DNA of 64,000 nucleotides from Datnioides undecimradiatus (GCA_008933995.1 WARS01000026.1:3300501-3364500); one strand, 5' to 3'; shown: positions 34,931 through 49,000, numbered from the stretch's first letter. Notes: generated by a model not told the origin, from the sequence alone. Translations and numbers: made by a program.

Positions 34931-36382
34931 GCTCTGCTCACAGCTGTGTTGCCGCACTCCCGCCCCAGCCACCAGCCCCCTGCCTTTGTGAGCCTTTGTG
35001 AGGTCCACAGAGCGGCGATTTTACACTGAGCTGATTGCACAGCAACGGCTTTGTGTTGCCAACAAGGAGGCCCCGCCCATTCTTGACCATCGGCGCTCAT
35101 TCCCTCTGCATCACAGACACACACACAACACACACATTCATCCCAATCCCATCAGCCCACACTGAAATTCACACTCATAGTCTTTTTCTTAAGGATGACA
35201 AGGTGATGAATCCCCTTTCAGTAGGCTGATATGAACTGTGGTGGTCGGGCTGTCTGAGGAACAGAGGGGGGGCAGGTCTTGTCCTGGCTTCGCATCAAGG
35301 ATCTTCCTATTTAGTGCCTAACTGCTTTTGATTAATGGAGCGCCCATTCTATGTAACATATGCCATTTCTAGGAGCCAAGAAGGAGACCACATTGGCTGA
35401 TGTTTTTGAGTAATGATGTCACGAGGTCACAGTGAGCAGAGTCAGACACAGAATAAGTGAAATGAAGGAAGAAATGGAGCTTTTCCATTTGTAAAACGGC
35501 AGTCAAGCCTACATCTGGTGGGGAGTAAGTGTGTTAAAACTGCTAGTTATTTGTTTAAGGTGGACAGACGAGACTGAGCTTTAAAAAGCCATCTATTGAG
35601 GCAGCATTCAAAAGTTTTTCATCTCAGTCAGACTTAAGTTGTCCACCACTAACTGGTAAAACGTGTCCTTTTTTTGTTGTTGTTTTATCAACACAAAGCT
35701 TTTTCATTTAGTCATTCTCTTTCCATATACATCCATATACTATGCATCTGTCCCTTGGTCTTTTATTATATTCATCAGCTAATTAGAAATGCTCTTCCTT
35801 AGAGATGACTTGACCCCTCAAATGAGAGTGAAACCTTCCTGAATGCTCGGTCATTCCCTCTAAATCCCCTGATGTCACTCACAGTTGCGAGGTGAGTTCA
35901 GGCCTGAGAAGGGTGCAGGAGCTTAACACCAACCTTTACACATGGCTCACTCCATCCAAGCTCATAAAGTCTCCTTAATGTGGCTAATGTGACAGACAAC
36001 ATGGCCATGCCCAAGGGAACGACTGGGTCAGAGACTTGGAATAAAGCAACTCCGATCAAGAAATAGCTTTTGGTTTAAATCTTTGATCTGTAGGCTGCAA
36101 GTTTTGAATTTGACTGAAGTCAGTTATGCACATTTTGCATGGCTGAATTCAAATATGTGGCAACTAATAAAATACTGACAGTACTGCTTTCTACCTTTTC
36201 TCATAATCTTGTTTACATTTAAGTAAGAGTAGGAAGCACTAAGTATTTTATCAGAAACTGATTCATACAACAAAATTATGCAGTAAATCAGGGGCTGAAT
36301 TGTAAAATGTTAAAACTCAACATTTCTACATTGTGTACTAAAATATTGTGCACCTCTATATTCCAATTAGTAAATTAACAGG
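34931..36382. other. Intergenic, no gene seen
   Basis: CA-rich tract around 35115-35140; otherwise unremarkable mixed-composition DNA. Confidence 0.4.
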
Positions 36383-36640
36383 TTAAAGGTTCAGATCACC
36401 CAAATGACACAATATTTACTCACTCATCTCTGATGGTATCTATGCAGGTAGTTACTGATACTGTAATTTGTCTAGGATTTAAAATGTATGTGATTAACAC
36501 AAGTGAAATACCATTTAGCACCATTATGTTGTGGTGGTAATAGATATCAGGTAACAAAGAAAACAATTTTTTTTCTTGTTAGGCCACTGGAATAATATAT
36601 TCTGTGTTATCACTGAAGGTGTTTTCCACCACATAAGAAA
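36383..36640. mobile_element. Decayed dispersed teleost repeat
   Basis: Opens ggttcagatcacccaaatga and continues with ggtatctatgcaggtagtt, then ttatcactgaagg. The same segment order occurs in a widespread fish repeat. Family and exact ends are uncertain. Confidence 0.45.
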
Positions 36641-37250
36641 TGTTGCACTGCCAATAGGAGAATGACATCATTGAAACTGGAAAATCTTACCTCTAATGAT
36701 CCTCCTATATTGTGTCTGTTTGGATCTGCCCTGCCAGAGTTATGGCTAACAGAGGCTATAGACTCTCTCCACTGGGATGCTTAATAGCCCCTAATAGATC
36801 TGAGGCTGTTGGAGCGAGTCAGCCAGCACAGAGAGCATGACACAAACCAGACGCAAGACTAGCTAACCTGTTAGCCTTCCTTTTATTCAAGCAGTGGTTT
36901 GCTAGCCGCACTTTCCTGGGAGTTTGTCTCTCTGTTCTTCACAAAGACCTGTCACGTTTAATGGCCTGTTGGCTGAGTGGGCTGCTGTAGCCCTCTCTAG
37001 AAGAATGCCCCAAGAAGAAAGGCCCATGGTCAGCTAATGCAGCTTAATATTCTTTAAAAAGGTTTCGGGGGACAATTAAGAGTGTTTCCCATGGCTCTCC
37101 CCCCAGCGGTGCCCGGCTGCCTGTGCAGCAGCTCGTCTGTTTGATGGACTCTGAATGCATCTTATTGATGGGGGTCAGAGATTAGAAGCAGCCGTGCAAG
37201 GGGAAGAGCAAGAAAAGAAGGTCCCACACTGTGGCTCCAATGTAGCTCAG

Positions 37251-37284
<34 letters not shown>

Positions 37285-38149
37285 AACCAATAACAGCTCT
37301 TCCACTTGTCTGCCTATGAATGGTATTCATCTAAGCTGAATGAGTAATTGAGTTTTACATGTCTTCAGTGGAGACTGACAGATACACGTTTCACAAAACT
37401 GTTTTTACTCCTTTTTTAACTCACTGTTACATTTTTCATGCAGTTTCTTGTTGTGATAAAACTTTCTGCAAACTGTCATGATTAATTTACTTCCAGCAAC
37501 AATGTAAGATAAAACCTAATGTGCGGATGTCATGCTGTTTCTTTGCCTGTGTCTGTCTGCACATGTGCTGCTGGTCGTCTTGCTGGCGGAGCAGTCCTCT
37601 GGCATGCGGCTGCCATGCAGATCTCACACGTTTAAATGTTGAAGGGTCGTGACCCCGACAGCAGTCACACAAAGCCATAGAGTGCAGAGGAACCATGCAT
37701 TTCTGATTCACAAGCATGAAGAGAAACTAGAGGGCAGATAAGAACCTTGAGACCATGAGAGACTTTACTGCACCAGAGATATTTGTAGGCTAGGATATGA
37801 TGTGATTTACATTGCACTGAAGTTGTTGTTGCAAATGCAAATGCACAAAAAAAAATCCGCTAGCAGTATCAACAGGGAAGTGGTCTGAGTCACATGAGAA
37901 CATACCAACCACTTTCCTGTCACCTGACTCGTTTTGCACCTATTTTGTTGCTGGCAAAACTTGTGACATTGCAATAGACACAAGATTGTAGTAAGTAATA
38001 AGTCTATAACACTGAAGTATGGAAATAATTACAATCGTAGGATTTTTTTCCTCTTCATGTGCCATTGTATGTTTATCATATAGCACTGTGTAGAGCTCCC
38101 AGTGCATGACTATAGGATAGTCCACCTACAGCTGTAGCTGACCATGCAG
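36641..38149. other. Intergenic with an (AC)n tract
   Basis: Holds the microsatellite at 37251-37279. No supported gene. ORFs are short and unrecognised. Confidence 0.4.
37251..37279. repeat. (AC)n microsatellite
   Basis: About 14 AC units. Confidence 0.95.
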
Positions 38150-38330
38150 TGGCAATTAGAGGAGTGTTTTGGGTCAAGGGGAGAGCAGGGGTTTTGTTTG
38201 CCTCCATCTCATGATTGAATGGCCATGTATAGGACCATGAAAGAAAAGAAGCCAATTAAGTGCGGGGCGGTTTGATTTTTTTGTCCTGTGTTGTAATTAG
38301 GCCCAGGCTCCAAAAAACTTCCTCAAGTAC
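38150..38330. promoter_or_regulatory. Candidate non-coding regulatory block
   Basis: Clustered homeodomain-like sites: gcaattagagg, ccaattaagtg (NK2-like TTAAGTG) and gtaattaggc, within 170 bp of otherwise repeat-free sequence. Enhancer role inferred only. Confidence 0.28.
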
Positions 38331-41300
38331 CTTTTGGGTTGTTTTGTTGTCAGGCCATATCATTAGGGCCAAAATGATCCTCCCAGGTGCTCAGTGCCTG
38401 AATATGTTGAGAGATTATGTAAAGAAAAACTGCTGTCCCCAAGCTTTTGAGCCTTGTAACACACCCTCAGATTCATACACGGCCACATGAGTGGAGTCCT
38501 TAAATTCTGCCAATCAAGCCGGTTCAAACAATGACAAGCATGTTCATGTTCGGGTGATCGGAGCAAACAAATGGACTCCTAACATCTGTGATGTACATTC
38601 AACCAGAGACTCCATACTGAGTGCATTCACAAATAAGATGGCCCTAAAAATGAGAGTAATTATTTTTGTTCCTTAGACATTTCAAAGGCCCTTCAGAGCT
38701 TCTCTTACCTTTGATGGTGCAGAACCAGGAAGTGAGTCACAAGCAGTGGCTCTAAATGTCTAGTTTCATTCATCACCGCATCTAGTCAATCAAGATTTTT
38801 TTCTTTCCCTACCACTAGTTTGTGCAGTTCACATTTTTTCCACTGTCTCTTTTTTGTGCCTCTTGATTAAACTCTTAGTCTGAAATGTACAGTGATTCAT
38901 ACATTTTTTCTCTTACATCACTCAAAAATAATCAATTATTCCACATATTGATTGAGTGGCTTCTTGCAGACAAACTGCTGCTGATAACTGATAATGTTTT
39001 GAGAGTTTTGCTCAAACAAAGTCCCAGCTGTGCTGAGCGATTAGACAAATAAGCTTAAACCGTGACAGACAAAACAGGAACTGTTGGTATGCATATCTGA
39101 CCAATTAATTAGATATCATGACCCCATAAACTCCCCGTACTGAGACGCTCACACCTTCATGCTGACACACTCCACGCTCTCTGACACTGAGAAACTGAGA
39201 GTCCGACAGCTGCTGTCAGAGTGGGCGGTGAAGGGAGGGCGAGCCGTGGGGCATGGGAAGGATTTGAGTGTGCCATGTTAATAACTCACAAGTGGCCTGG
39301 ACCCGTGGTCACTCTGTTATTAATGTGCCACCACACTGCTGGCGTCTGACCTGAGGATACATTCCTGGTGTAATGGGCAGCAGCTGGACCGAGGTTTCCG
39401 GGAGGACAGCTGAGAACAGGCGGGTGCAACCGTGGGGCACTCCCACCATTATTGCCCTCCTGAGACTCAAACCTGCTCACTCCCTGCTCACTTGTCCCTC
39501 CCAACCAGGAAACCATTTGAGATCGCCTGTTTATAAAAGAAGACAAGAAACAAAAGTTATTATTTGGTGTAATACAGCTTAGATCTTGAACTCAGTACAA
39601 GGTGCTATAACAGTTTAGAGTAAACATGCTTCGTTACCTCACAAAATGTTTGAGGTCCATGGGGACAATACACATGAAGTACAAGTGGCTTCATGATATC
39701 ATGTAACTCCAGTCCCTCTGCTGATTAACTTGTCTGCTAGCAGCTCCTGTATGCTTGTTACAAGCTTGCTGTTGCATGCTTGTATCAGTAACAACACATA
39801 CCGTTCCCGTTACCGTGATGGCACCGTGTATGTTGTTTTCTGGACCAATACAAATTGTCATGATACAGCCGTAACATTAGGTCAAAATTAAACACTGAAA
39901 ATGCAGCTATATCTAAGCCATGATTTGGTTTAAATTCAGCCCAATATGGTCATCCTTTGAACTCAATAAATCAATAAATTGCATTGCAACATCTAATCCT
40001 TTGATATTTTAATGAATATGTGTATGTGGACTAGTCCGGTGGCTTTGTTTGTCAAGTCAGCTGTTTCTTTCTCATTAGAGGGCACACTGTGTGCACTGCA
40101 CATTGAAACAAGTTAAAAGCTGAAATGTCATCATTATTATCAGTTACATGAACTTTTTCACGGGCTGTAAATCTGGTTCCCCTTCCTCCCCTGAAATCAT
40201 TGAGCTACAGTTTGGAAAACTGACCCTGAAAAGAAAAAGAAAGCTTCACTGTGGTGTAACTCGATTGCCAGGAATATATATATTTTTTCAAAAGCACCTT
40301 CTTTCAGTGTGCATGTGTACACAAGAAGTGGGCGCTGACACACAGACCTCAGTCTTGGCTGACGACCAGCGGCCAGAGCAGCGTTGGCAGCAAGACCGTG
40401 AGAAACAGGGGGGCGACACCCAAATGTCATCACAGCTGCAAAACTGCTGAGCATAAAAGCCAAATTACAGAAATATGTACCCTGAGGCCTCCCGACAATG
40501 AAAACAGAGCCGCGTTTGAGTGGCTGCTGTCCGAGAAGCGCAGTGGAAGTCGCCCTGCGTTATGTTTCGTGGGATTTACTATGAGCAAGGAACTCCAGAT
40601 TCCACAGCTGCTGGCAGACATCAGGGTGCACGTGTGGGTGGCTGTGTGGGAATACATACTGGGTCAGCCTCGCTATTATCGTGCCATGTTATTGCTCATC
40701 AAGCCTGATGCCCGATGAATGTACTGCTCACATGTAGTATGAGGGAGGACCGAGCTGACAAGTGGCTACATTATGCAGACATTTATCCTAATGACATGGA
40801 TGTTTTGATTCACAGTGGCTTGAATGTTTTCATCACCAGAGAATATTATGAAGATGTTTGGGAGACAGTTATGATTTCTTCTGGGTGTATTTTTTTTATA
40901 ATCAGGATTTTCAGAACCATCATCATGCTCACTAAACCCCATTTTGGCAGGAAGTCTTTGTGTGGTTCGCAGGCCATGTCAACACGCGTGTATGTGTGGG
41001 TTGGGGTATTGTTGGGGATAAGTATCCAGACATCTGCACGCTCCACTTCAAACTTTTCTCCCATACCAGATTAAATAGTACAAACTCTTGCTAATATTCA
41101 TATCACACCAAACTTCAGTGCTTTTTTATGCTCAAATGAAGCCTCTGTCCTCTGTATGGGTTTGAATATCACGTAAAATAGTTATGGTTGCAGTAGCAAT
41201 CGTTTCCTTCGGAAATCTCACCATTTACAAGCACATATGGCACTAATTTTGGTACCTGTGACATTTATACTGACAGAAGTGAAATTATGTACCTTGAGTG

Positions 41301-41919
41301 ACCAAAATGTATCAAACTGGAAAAACCCAGGAAGGCCCAGTCTAACCTTTTATTTTCTTCCTGTGTTAAATAGGCAATTCTTCCTGCAGTAGTCCTGTTA
41401 CTGTCTGTTAAATCCCACTGTCTACAATTTGAAAAGAAAGAACAATCAGTAGATGTCACCAGTTCTAACAGGATCCTTCAAATCTCATCACCAGACAAGA
41501 ATGTCAATATTGGACAATTCCACAAAACCCCAGATAACATGCAGCGACAATATTATTTTAAACCCAGTGGCAGCGTTTTTGAAATTCTTGTTTTTTTCGC
41601 AATATCCATTCATATCAAATACTTGAATGGATTAGAGAATGTATTTGGTTATTGCAAATTACGTTTAAGGTATGGCTTGTGTTGAGAAATTAAAAAACTT
41701 TGTTAAGGTCATGGAAAGAATGTGGTTACAGTGAATAAAAAGACAAATATTAATTGTTGGTCGGCTATGGGGCACAAACTATAGTCTATATAGTCTTGAA
41801 ATCCATCTTATCCATCTCTTACATCCTTCCCTGCTGCATAAAGGGCATACTGTTTCCTACACTGGCACATAACATTGGAATGAACGCAAATACTGAGGTG
41901 TGGATGTAAGTATGTAAAT
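38331..41919. other. Intergenic, no gene seen
   Basis: 39200-39480 is GC-richer and 40148-40720 has overlapping ORFs of about 100 codons in different frames, none recognisable. No exon or RNA gene supported. Confidence 0.4.
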
Positions 41920-42300
41920 TTGAAGTGAACAGAGCAATGTTACAAAGCGCTTTACAAGAGTGAAATTAATTAAAACATGAGCTTTAAGCTGCTTTTGAAA
42001 GGCATCATTGGGAACTGTTAAACTAAATCCATTAGAGGAGCCTAAGTGACCTGCTAGGATTGAGCAGGTCAGAGATGTACACAGGTGCCTGACCAAGCAA
42101 GCCTCTACATGTGAAAACATTTAAGTGAATTCTGAACATTAATAGAAAGCCAATGTAAAGAAAATGACATGGGTGTGAAGTGAGTCCTCATACTGGTGTT
42201 GGTCAGCATCCTTGCATCAGTGCTCTGGATCATCTGACCAGCTGATAGTCCAGAGAGGACTTTTTAAGGAAGGTGCAAATGGAATTAAATCGGTCTATTC
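41920..42300 (-). mobile_element. Degenerate L2-type LINE, reverse-transcriptase C-terminal fragment
   Basis: On the minus strand a frame reads LLGQAPVYISDLLNPSRSLR, matching the fish LINE pattern LAPxYISDLLxPYxPSRSLRS that follows the RT core. Upstream of it, DNA equivalent to the SLHWLPVxFRIDFK segment is visible (ctttacattggctttctatt), and downstream FQKQLKAHVL corresponds to the FKxxLKTHLF end. Several stops and frame changes show that it is dead. The catalytic region is absent. Confidence 0.65.
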
Positions 42301-43100
42301 ATGATGACATTAATGCATAAATGATTCCCGGGATATCTGGCCTTCAATGGCTTCCCATCCATGAACACTGAAAGATGCTTTTGGAGATTTAAACAAAAAT
42401 GTAGTGATGCAGTCATGATAAATAAAACAAACATGTGGGCTAAAAGCCAGAAACAACCTAATACAATCAAAATGCTCCTGGGGTAAATTATATGCATGTT
42501 AAGGGAGGTGAAAAAAAGCACTTTTTCTTATAGAAATGTCCTTTTATAGCTCTGTGTTTGGGTGTGTGTGAGGATAATCTTGCAAAGTTGAAACAGCTAC
42601 GGCCCTGCTGTCACGAATAATAGGCGTGTGTGTATTTACATATACACAGGTGAGTGTCTGTGTGTTTATATGTGCAAGTGTACAATAGTAACACAGTACA
42701 GGTTGGTGTTTATTTGTGCATGAGAGCGAAGCTGGGAAAGTTTGACAGCGGCAGAAGCCGGCCGGGTAGCTGCGAGGGAGGTAGATTTGTGGTTTGGGTG
42801 GGTTGGGGGTGTTAGTGATGTGAGCTTAAGGAGGCGGATGAAGGGAAGGGGTGTGCAGAGAGGCAGAGAGGGCCTGTGCTTGTGCCTTTCAAGGTGTGTT
42901 ATTTGTTCAAGGCTGTCCAAACATTTACAGAGCGCTGGCAGCCCTGGAATGCAGAGGCAGGGCTGAGGCTGAGAGCAGCGGCCGTGGGAAACCGCTGCTC
43001 TCCTCAACCTCTGCAGACTCGTTCCCCCTCGGGCAGAGTGTCAACACAGACAGTGCCAGAGATGTGTGGGTCTGATAGTGACAGGTCCCGTCAGCAGCCG

Positions 43101-43134
43101 CACACACACTCACACACATACACACACACACACG
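43101..43134. repeat. (CA)n microsatellite, interrupted
   Basis: CACACA with single-base interruptions in a GC-rich patch. Confidence 0.9.
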
Positions 43135-44284
43135 CGCAGTTACACCAGGCGCACAGCCGGGCTCACTGCCTCGCTTGCAGACTGACACACATTAACAGAC
43201 AGAGGCAGGAGCCAGAGGCACCCGCCCTCCCACACACAGACGCACACACATTTAATTGTTCATTCACACACCCGCACACAGGTATACACAAACAGTGGAG
43301 TATAATATTTCACAACTGTATTCGTGGCTTATGTGTTCACAAAACAGATTTTATTCCATCACATTATATTCATCTGAGCTTGAGTTTTGTTATTTTTATG
43401 TCATGTTTTCAGTGTCCTACTTGCAAACACTGAATGCAGGAAGTGTGATTATTCCTAGATTATTCACGAGGAGAAAAATATGTCAAGAAGAACAACTTGT
43501 GTCATAAAACATGAAAAACAAGATCACCCACTATTTTTCCGTTCTGAAAATCATAAGGAAAGACCAATATGAGCCTAACAACACTTATTGTCAAGTCAGG
43601 TGTGGCAAATTGATCTCTGAGAGAATAGTGATGTGTCAATCACATCTTGCCTCTCCCAAACAAATACCTATGACCACACACAATGACAATCCTAGGCTGG
43701 TGTATTGAGGCATGGGTGCCAGAATACAGCTTTACACTGGTACAATTAAAAATGGTTCAAATAATCCACTCCAATGTTTGCCAACAGCAATTGGACTTAT
43801 AGCTGAAACAAGATCTGTTGTTTTAGTGTAGACAGAGGATGTGAGGTAAAAATAGCATGAAAGGTTTCACACACGCTCAGAGTCAACAATTTGCTCGTTA
43901 TGTGGACGTGTGCGTATATGTGTGCTTTGTCCTCATGCGTTCCTGAACATGTCTGTATGACCACACATATTAAGCTTTGCACTCCCCTAATATCAGCTTG
44001 TCTGTTGACAGCTTGGTCAGAGATTTGATGGTTTATGCTAGAAGGGCTAATGTCACCTTTAGCCGCTAGCCTCAAGCAGAGCTCCAGAGGTCTGGTAACC
44101 TCATTTCTATGCTGTAGCTCTCCACCTGACACTCAACACCTTTCAGTGACACTGCTTTGGGCAATTTATCAGATTTCATGCAGCTTTGTCTGGAGCCATT
44201 AAAGTCTTTATGCAACTTTTTTCTTCCAGCTCCTATATACACACTTTTGGATAATCAGTGGAGTTCCCCTTGTAGTTGACAAGA

Positions 44285-44318
44285 CTGAATTGCAATTGAA
44301 TTGAATTGAACTGAATTG
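44285..44318. repeat. (AATTG)n short tandem
   Basis: About six AATTG-type pentamers with one variant. Similar pentamers end many fish retroposons. Confidence 0.8.
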
Positions 44319-45639
44319 AGCAGTATCACAGACTGGTTGCACTGTGTGCAAATCTGGAACAAGCTTCAGGTAGACTTCAACTGCAAAAGGAAGGCTTGAA
44401 AATGAATAAAGTCTGAATTCTTCGAGATTTTCACTATGCATGACTTATCTGTTCTCTCAACACCAACTTGTTACAGTCCTTCATCAGGAGTTATCCGGGA
44501 AGTCATCAATTGTCAGGCCGTAGCTGATTCATTCCGCAATTGTTAACTAATCATTAGCTATAAAATATGATAAGGGTTGACTTATCAACTAATGGTTAAC
44601 TAGCAGTTAGTTCATGGTAACAACTTGGGACTATTCTTCTATGTTTCATATTATAAAGTGTTCCCAGAAAACCTGAGTGGGGAAAGCAGAAACAGTATGT
44701 GGTTAGACATTCACCTGTTACTGCTCCCTGTCAGTCAGACTGAGGTGACAGTAAACACGTCTCCAGGTGGGGACCTGTCGGTGCCAAGCATGAGAACCAT
44801 GCCTCGTTGAAACCCACACCAGGAAGTCAGCTGTCACCGAGCGCTGCAGAAGTGATATCCTGTGATAAGAGCTGCCTTCAGGAAGCTACCCAGGAGTTCG
44901 TGACGTTCCCAGGTGTAGAGCAAGTTCACTCATATCTCGGCATACCTGTTCTTCATTTAGAAACAAACAGCAGCCTCAACTGAGATAATGCATGACTGAC
45001 TTGTTGACCCTCACACCTTGTCCTTAACTCACACAGCTTTCTAAAAGGAAAAAAAAAAAGACTTCAGTTGCCAGTATTGATGCCTCATGCATGTTCCAAC
45101 AATTTACATGTAGTCTCCTTAAATGATCCTGATCAACACAAGAATTTAACAGTTTCCAACAGTGCTGACATTTTAAAAACATTTTCCACATTACAGAGTT
45201 GAGATTTAGACTTGGGACTTGTGTCTTGATGTCAAGCTGGAAGTCACAGTTCAGGTTCAGTGAGGATGACAGCAACTAAAGAAATACAAAATTAAATAAA
45301 TAAGTAAATTCCCAAGATTTACTGTAAAAAGTTTGTGGGAACTACCATCATTTGATTTAAGAGGCTAATTTGCCTATGTATTGGCAAAATATACCCTGTG
45401 TTTGTGTACAGCTGTTGTAAGGTTGGTTGAGGTGGATGCTGCCAAACACATAAACTACACACAAGGTGCTCCGTGGCGCCTTGCACATAGATCATACTTT
45501 GAGAAGGTATGACAAAGCTGAGTGAAACTTGCTCATCACCCTCCGCCTTGCGCGTCTCTTTGTCCTCGTGTCTAGCACACACACTTACCTGCTCCCTCTG
45601 CCCTGCAGCCTCATACACCTGCCTGTGCTGCTGCAGGAG

Positions 45640-46022
45640 TGTTGCGTTTCAGAGATGACGCAATGTCCAACCAATGAGCTGCAGTGAGAACGGTTAGGGA
45701 GCGTGGTGGGAACTCTCCTCCCATCTCTCCTCTCTCTACCTGGGAACCGGTGCTGCCTCAGGGAGGGGCCCCTAGCCGCCCGCTGTCTGAATGAACACCA
45801 AACAAAAACTCTCACCAACAGGTGAGCTACACGAGTCACTGTTGGTTTTTCTGTAGTCTATTACCCCCCCCATCATTTTTTTCATTCATGGCTGGCACAC
45901 TGCTTTACATTTAGCAGGACAGAGACAGACAGAGAAACAAAACAGTCAAAGTGTGGGAACTTTTCCTTGTTCCTTTTTTCTTCTTCCAGGAGCTTTTATC
46001 AGTATTAACTCTGCTTACACAG
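45640..46022 (+). other. Possible promoter and two small first exons of an unrecognised transcript
   Basis: TGACGCAAT (45656-45664) and CCAAT (45671-45675) lie in CpG-containing sequence. An ATG at 45791 opens MNTKQKLSPT and reaches a strong donor, CAACAG/gtgagc, at 45821/45822. A long pyrimidine tract then ends in ttcttccag, and a 33-nt segment (45990-46022) continues the frame as GAFISINSAYT to another donor-like ACAG/gtattt. I do not recognise the peptide. The ATG has a weak context (T at -3) and no further exon was found, so this may be chance or non-coding. Confidence 0.25.
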
Positions 46023-49000
46023 GTATTTGTGCACCTGTGGCACTGGATTAGTGGATCAGCTTCTTCATTGTGTGCAAAAATAAGCACTGTGAGTTATATT
46101 TAATTCCAGGTTTCTGACTGAAAACACATTTAATCCTGTGCTGAATAGTCATAAAAGCGTACATTTTCAAAGGGAACTGTATTCTTGTTTCACTTAGTGG
46201 GAGAAAGTTAAGAGGTGCTGATGCAAGTCTTACAGCTCCTTGAAATTGTTTCAGTTGTTTCCCATGTTTTTATTTTCATACAAAATCACTACATGTCAGA
46301 TATGCCTGCCAGGTTCATCTTGACAGCTTTTTAAAAGGCTAAACAGTTTCCACAGCACTCGATCACTATTTAAAAAGTGTCTGTTGATGATCCAACAAAT
46401 CCAACAGTGCCTCCCTCAGTACAGAGAAGAGAAATACCAAATAGCATCCAGCTTTTGGCCTTCCTGTTTGCACATTGTGCTGTTTCATGACTCGATGTGG
46501 AAAAGAGATCAGAGGCTAAAAGTCAAGATGAAGACACGTTATGACATGTGATTTATTTAGCGTCAAAACAAAGCAGAACATAAATAATTCAGCAGCAGAA
46601 GAGCCAAAGTCATTGTGTTGCTGTCAAGTTTGAGTCCACTGAATATAAATAAATGTTCCTCTTGTTGGATTAAGTTAAGTAGTTAAAGAGCTGGTACACA
46701 TTAAAGCGGGTAAGGCTGTGACACGTACAGGATTATTGATGTGATCATGGACTTACTGGTCGATCCCAACATCCCAATGTTTTAGAGAGTGATAGTGCAC
46801 TATAATAATTGTATTATGAACTCATGTGACTTGTAGGTAACAAACAGCATCATAGTTTTTTAAAAAAGTCTAATTTATGTTTGTGGTGTTGTGATGCCAC
46901 TATGTTAGATCTGTTAATTTTTTTTTATTTGCTGTGCGCTCTCATTAATGCCCCACTGGCTTATTCACGCACCTCCTGATCATGACATGAAGCATCCAAC
47001 ACTTGGATTGCCAGGGCAGTCTCTATAACCTCTGAGCACTTTGCTGATCCCTCATGCCTGTTTGCTCCGTGAGCTCCTTTCACCAGCTCAACCTTCTCTC
47101 TATATATAAAACATCATTGTTAGGTTGTAGTCATGCATGTTTAGAGCTCTGTGTGAATTCTGTAGACATGCTTCATGTGTTAGGTACGACGGCAGATTAA
47201 CTCTCTCTGGAGAGTTTTTGTTGTTGCTCAGGGCAATTCAAAAAATATATTTAAGAAGAATTGGATTATATAGTTATTTTCAGCCAAAACCAACTGTGTA
47301 ATCCAAATTACATTTGTATATAGAAAGGAATTTGATGGTCGTAGGCAAACAAACAGCAGGGTTTTTATCCTGAATCCCACATGTGGTCTGGGTTAGGCAA
47401 GTAAAGCACTTTGTTTAAGGTTAGAGGAAGATTGTAGTTTCAGTTAAATGTTAATAATCACCTTGTGTTTTATGTAGCGAGTTATTTGGGACCTTTTTTA
47501 AAATCATACAAAGATGTGAGACCATCATAAAACTTGTTTCATCATTATTTTAGTTGTTATGAGAAGATCTTCCAATACATTAATATGAAATAGTGTATTA
47601 AGTTGTCAGTGAACATTTGGCAGCTGCTACAGATGCTCCTTCCTGATTATGTCAATAAAAACGTACACAGTGGAATTTTTTTCTTTTTTTTTTTTTGCTA
47701 AAACAGAAGAATATAAACACACTTGATGCAACATCCTTCAAAAACACAGTGCTGTACATGACCTTTATCAGAGTATTCAAGTGACCTCCTCTATAATGAT
47801 GTCACCTGTCTTACTTGAGTGGATGATGAAACTTTTCCAGATAAAAATAAAATTAAATCCTTATTATCCTCTGCATCTCAGTCACTGCTCAATCACCAGG
47901 GAGGTATCAGCATGACACAAGCCTGTGTGTATACTGTAGATGTGTGTCTGTTTGTGGACGCTGACCTTGTTATTCACACCTTCATCATTAGAAACGGGCT
48001 TGATAACAGGATAGACACCTAAGTGTGAAAGAATCCTCCCTCCTCTTTTACTGCAGCCCCCTACAGAGCTGCGCCATCCACTTGACTGCCCAATAAAAAC
48101 AAGTAAAAGGCTGACATTGCACTTCATTTAACACTGCATGCCCTTCACTCTGCCTCTCACTTAGGCCATTGTCGCCCACGGGGACTTGCCTTTGTTGAGA
48201 GGTTCATGTTGTCCATAAACCAAAACTCCAGACAACAATAGATGGGCAGCTGTTTCCTGGGCACACAGTGTGTTTTGTGTCCTTCAAGCAGGTGCTTTCT
48301 CATGATGTCATTTTACTGAAATGAGTAGCGTAACTCTAGGTGACTAATGTCATCCCGTCTTTTTTATGTCCTCCTGCTGGACATGAACTACATTTGGCTG
48401 TAGCTCTGTTTTCATTTTGATTTATGTTTTAGAAGCTCTTTAAGTTCATCTTTTTGAATACAAAATCCACAAGATGGGTAATAATCCTCTCAAAATCAGT
48501 AAGAACACAATATAATCATTAGGACCACTATACATTCCCTTACATTGATTCTCATAAACTCTTGATTAAATCTAACCTAAATGTGACCCTAACCATAAAG
48601 GAAAAACAAACTCATTTCATGACCTCACTTCATAAAATAGCCTCCAGTTTGAAGCATGTAACTTAATACAGTTCTCACCAGGACAGCAAAACAAGAGAGG
48701 ACAAGCCCGTTAAATCACCTCTGAGGTGAGTGGGTAAATGGCTCAGTTGATTTGGCCTGGGTGAGGAGGATGTGCACTCTTTAGAGGATCATTCACAGTG
48801 AGGTGTCAGGTGTTAGAGGCGGGTTTTGTCTGACAATTCCCCGGGGCAATGCTTACAGTGGGCCACAACTTCATCCCACATGCTGGCTGCCTTTTGACTT
48901 CTTTTGACTGAGTCCACAGAGGGGAAATCACAGGAAGCTAAGGAGCCACAAACCCACACTCATCATTATTTGAACACGACTCAGTTATTCTTGCCTATGA

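Larger units (their letters stand above)
42301..45600. other. Intergenic with GC-richer patch and CA tract
   Basis: 42720-43250 is G+C-rich with a (CA)n stretch and one perfect Su(H)-type CGTGGGAA at about 42984. Its 185-codon ORF is driven by the CA repeat. 44285-44318 is an (AATTG)n-like tandem, possibly an old retroposon tail. No gene supported. Confidence 0.4.

Noticed and set aside
34687-35133. 148-codon minus-strand ORF
   Set aside because: Overlaps a candidate non-coding block; no known domain and no exon signals.
40148-40720. Overlapping ORFs of about 100 codons in different frames
   Set aside because: Several frames open at once with no recognisable content; likely chance.
42984-42991. 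Isolated Su(H)-type CGTGGGAA
   Set aside because: Several such 8-mers are expected by chance in 64 kb; no paired site or promoter nearby.
42876-43433. 185-codon ORF with His/Thr repeats
   Set aside because: Driven by the (CA)n tract, not a protein-coding signal.
45903-45919. ttacatttagcagga resembling the reverse of a SINE tail
   Set aside because: Only about 14 matching bases and no further similarity.
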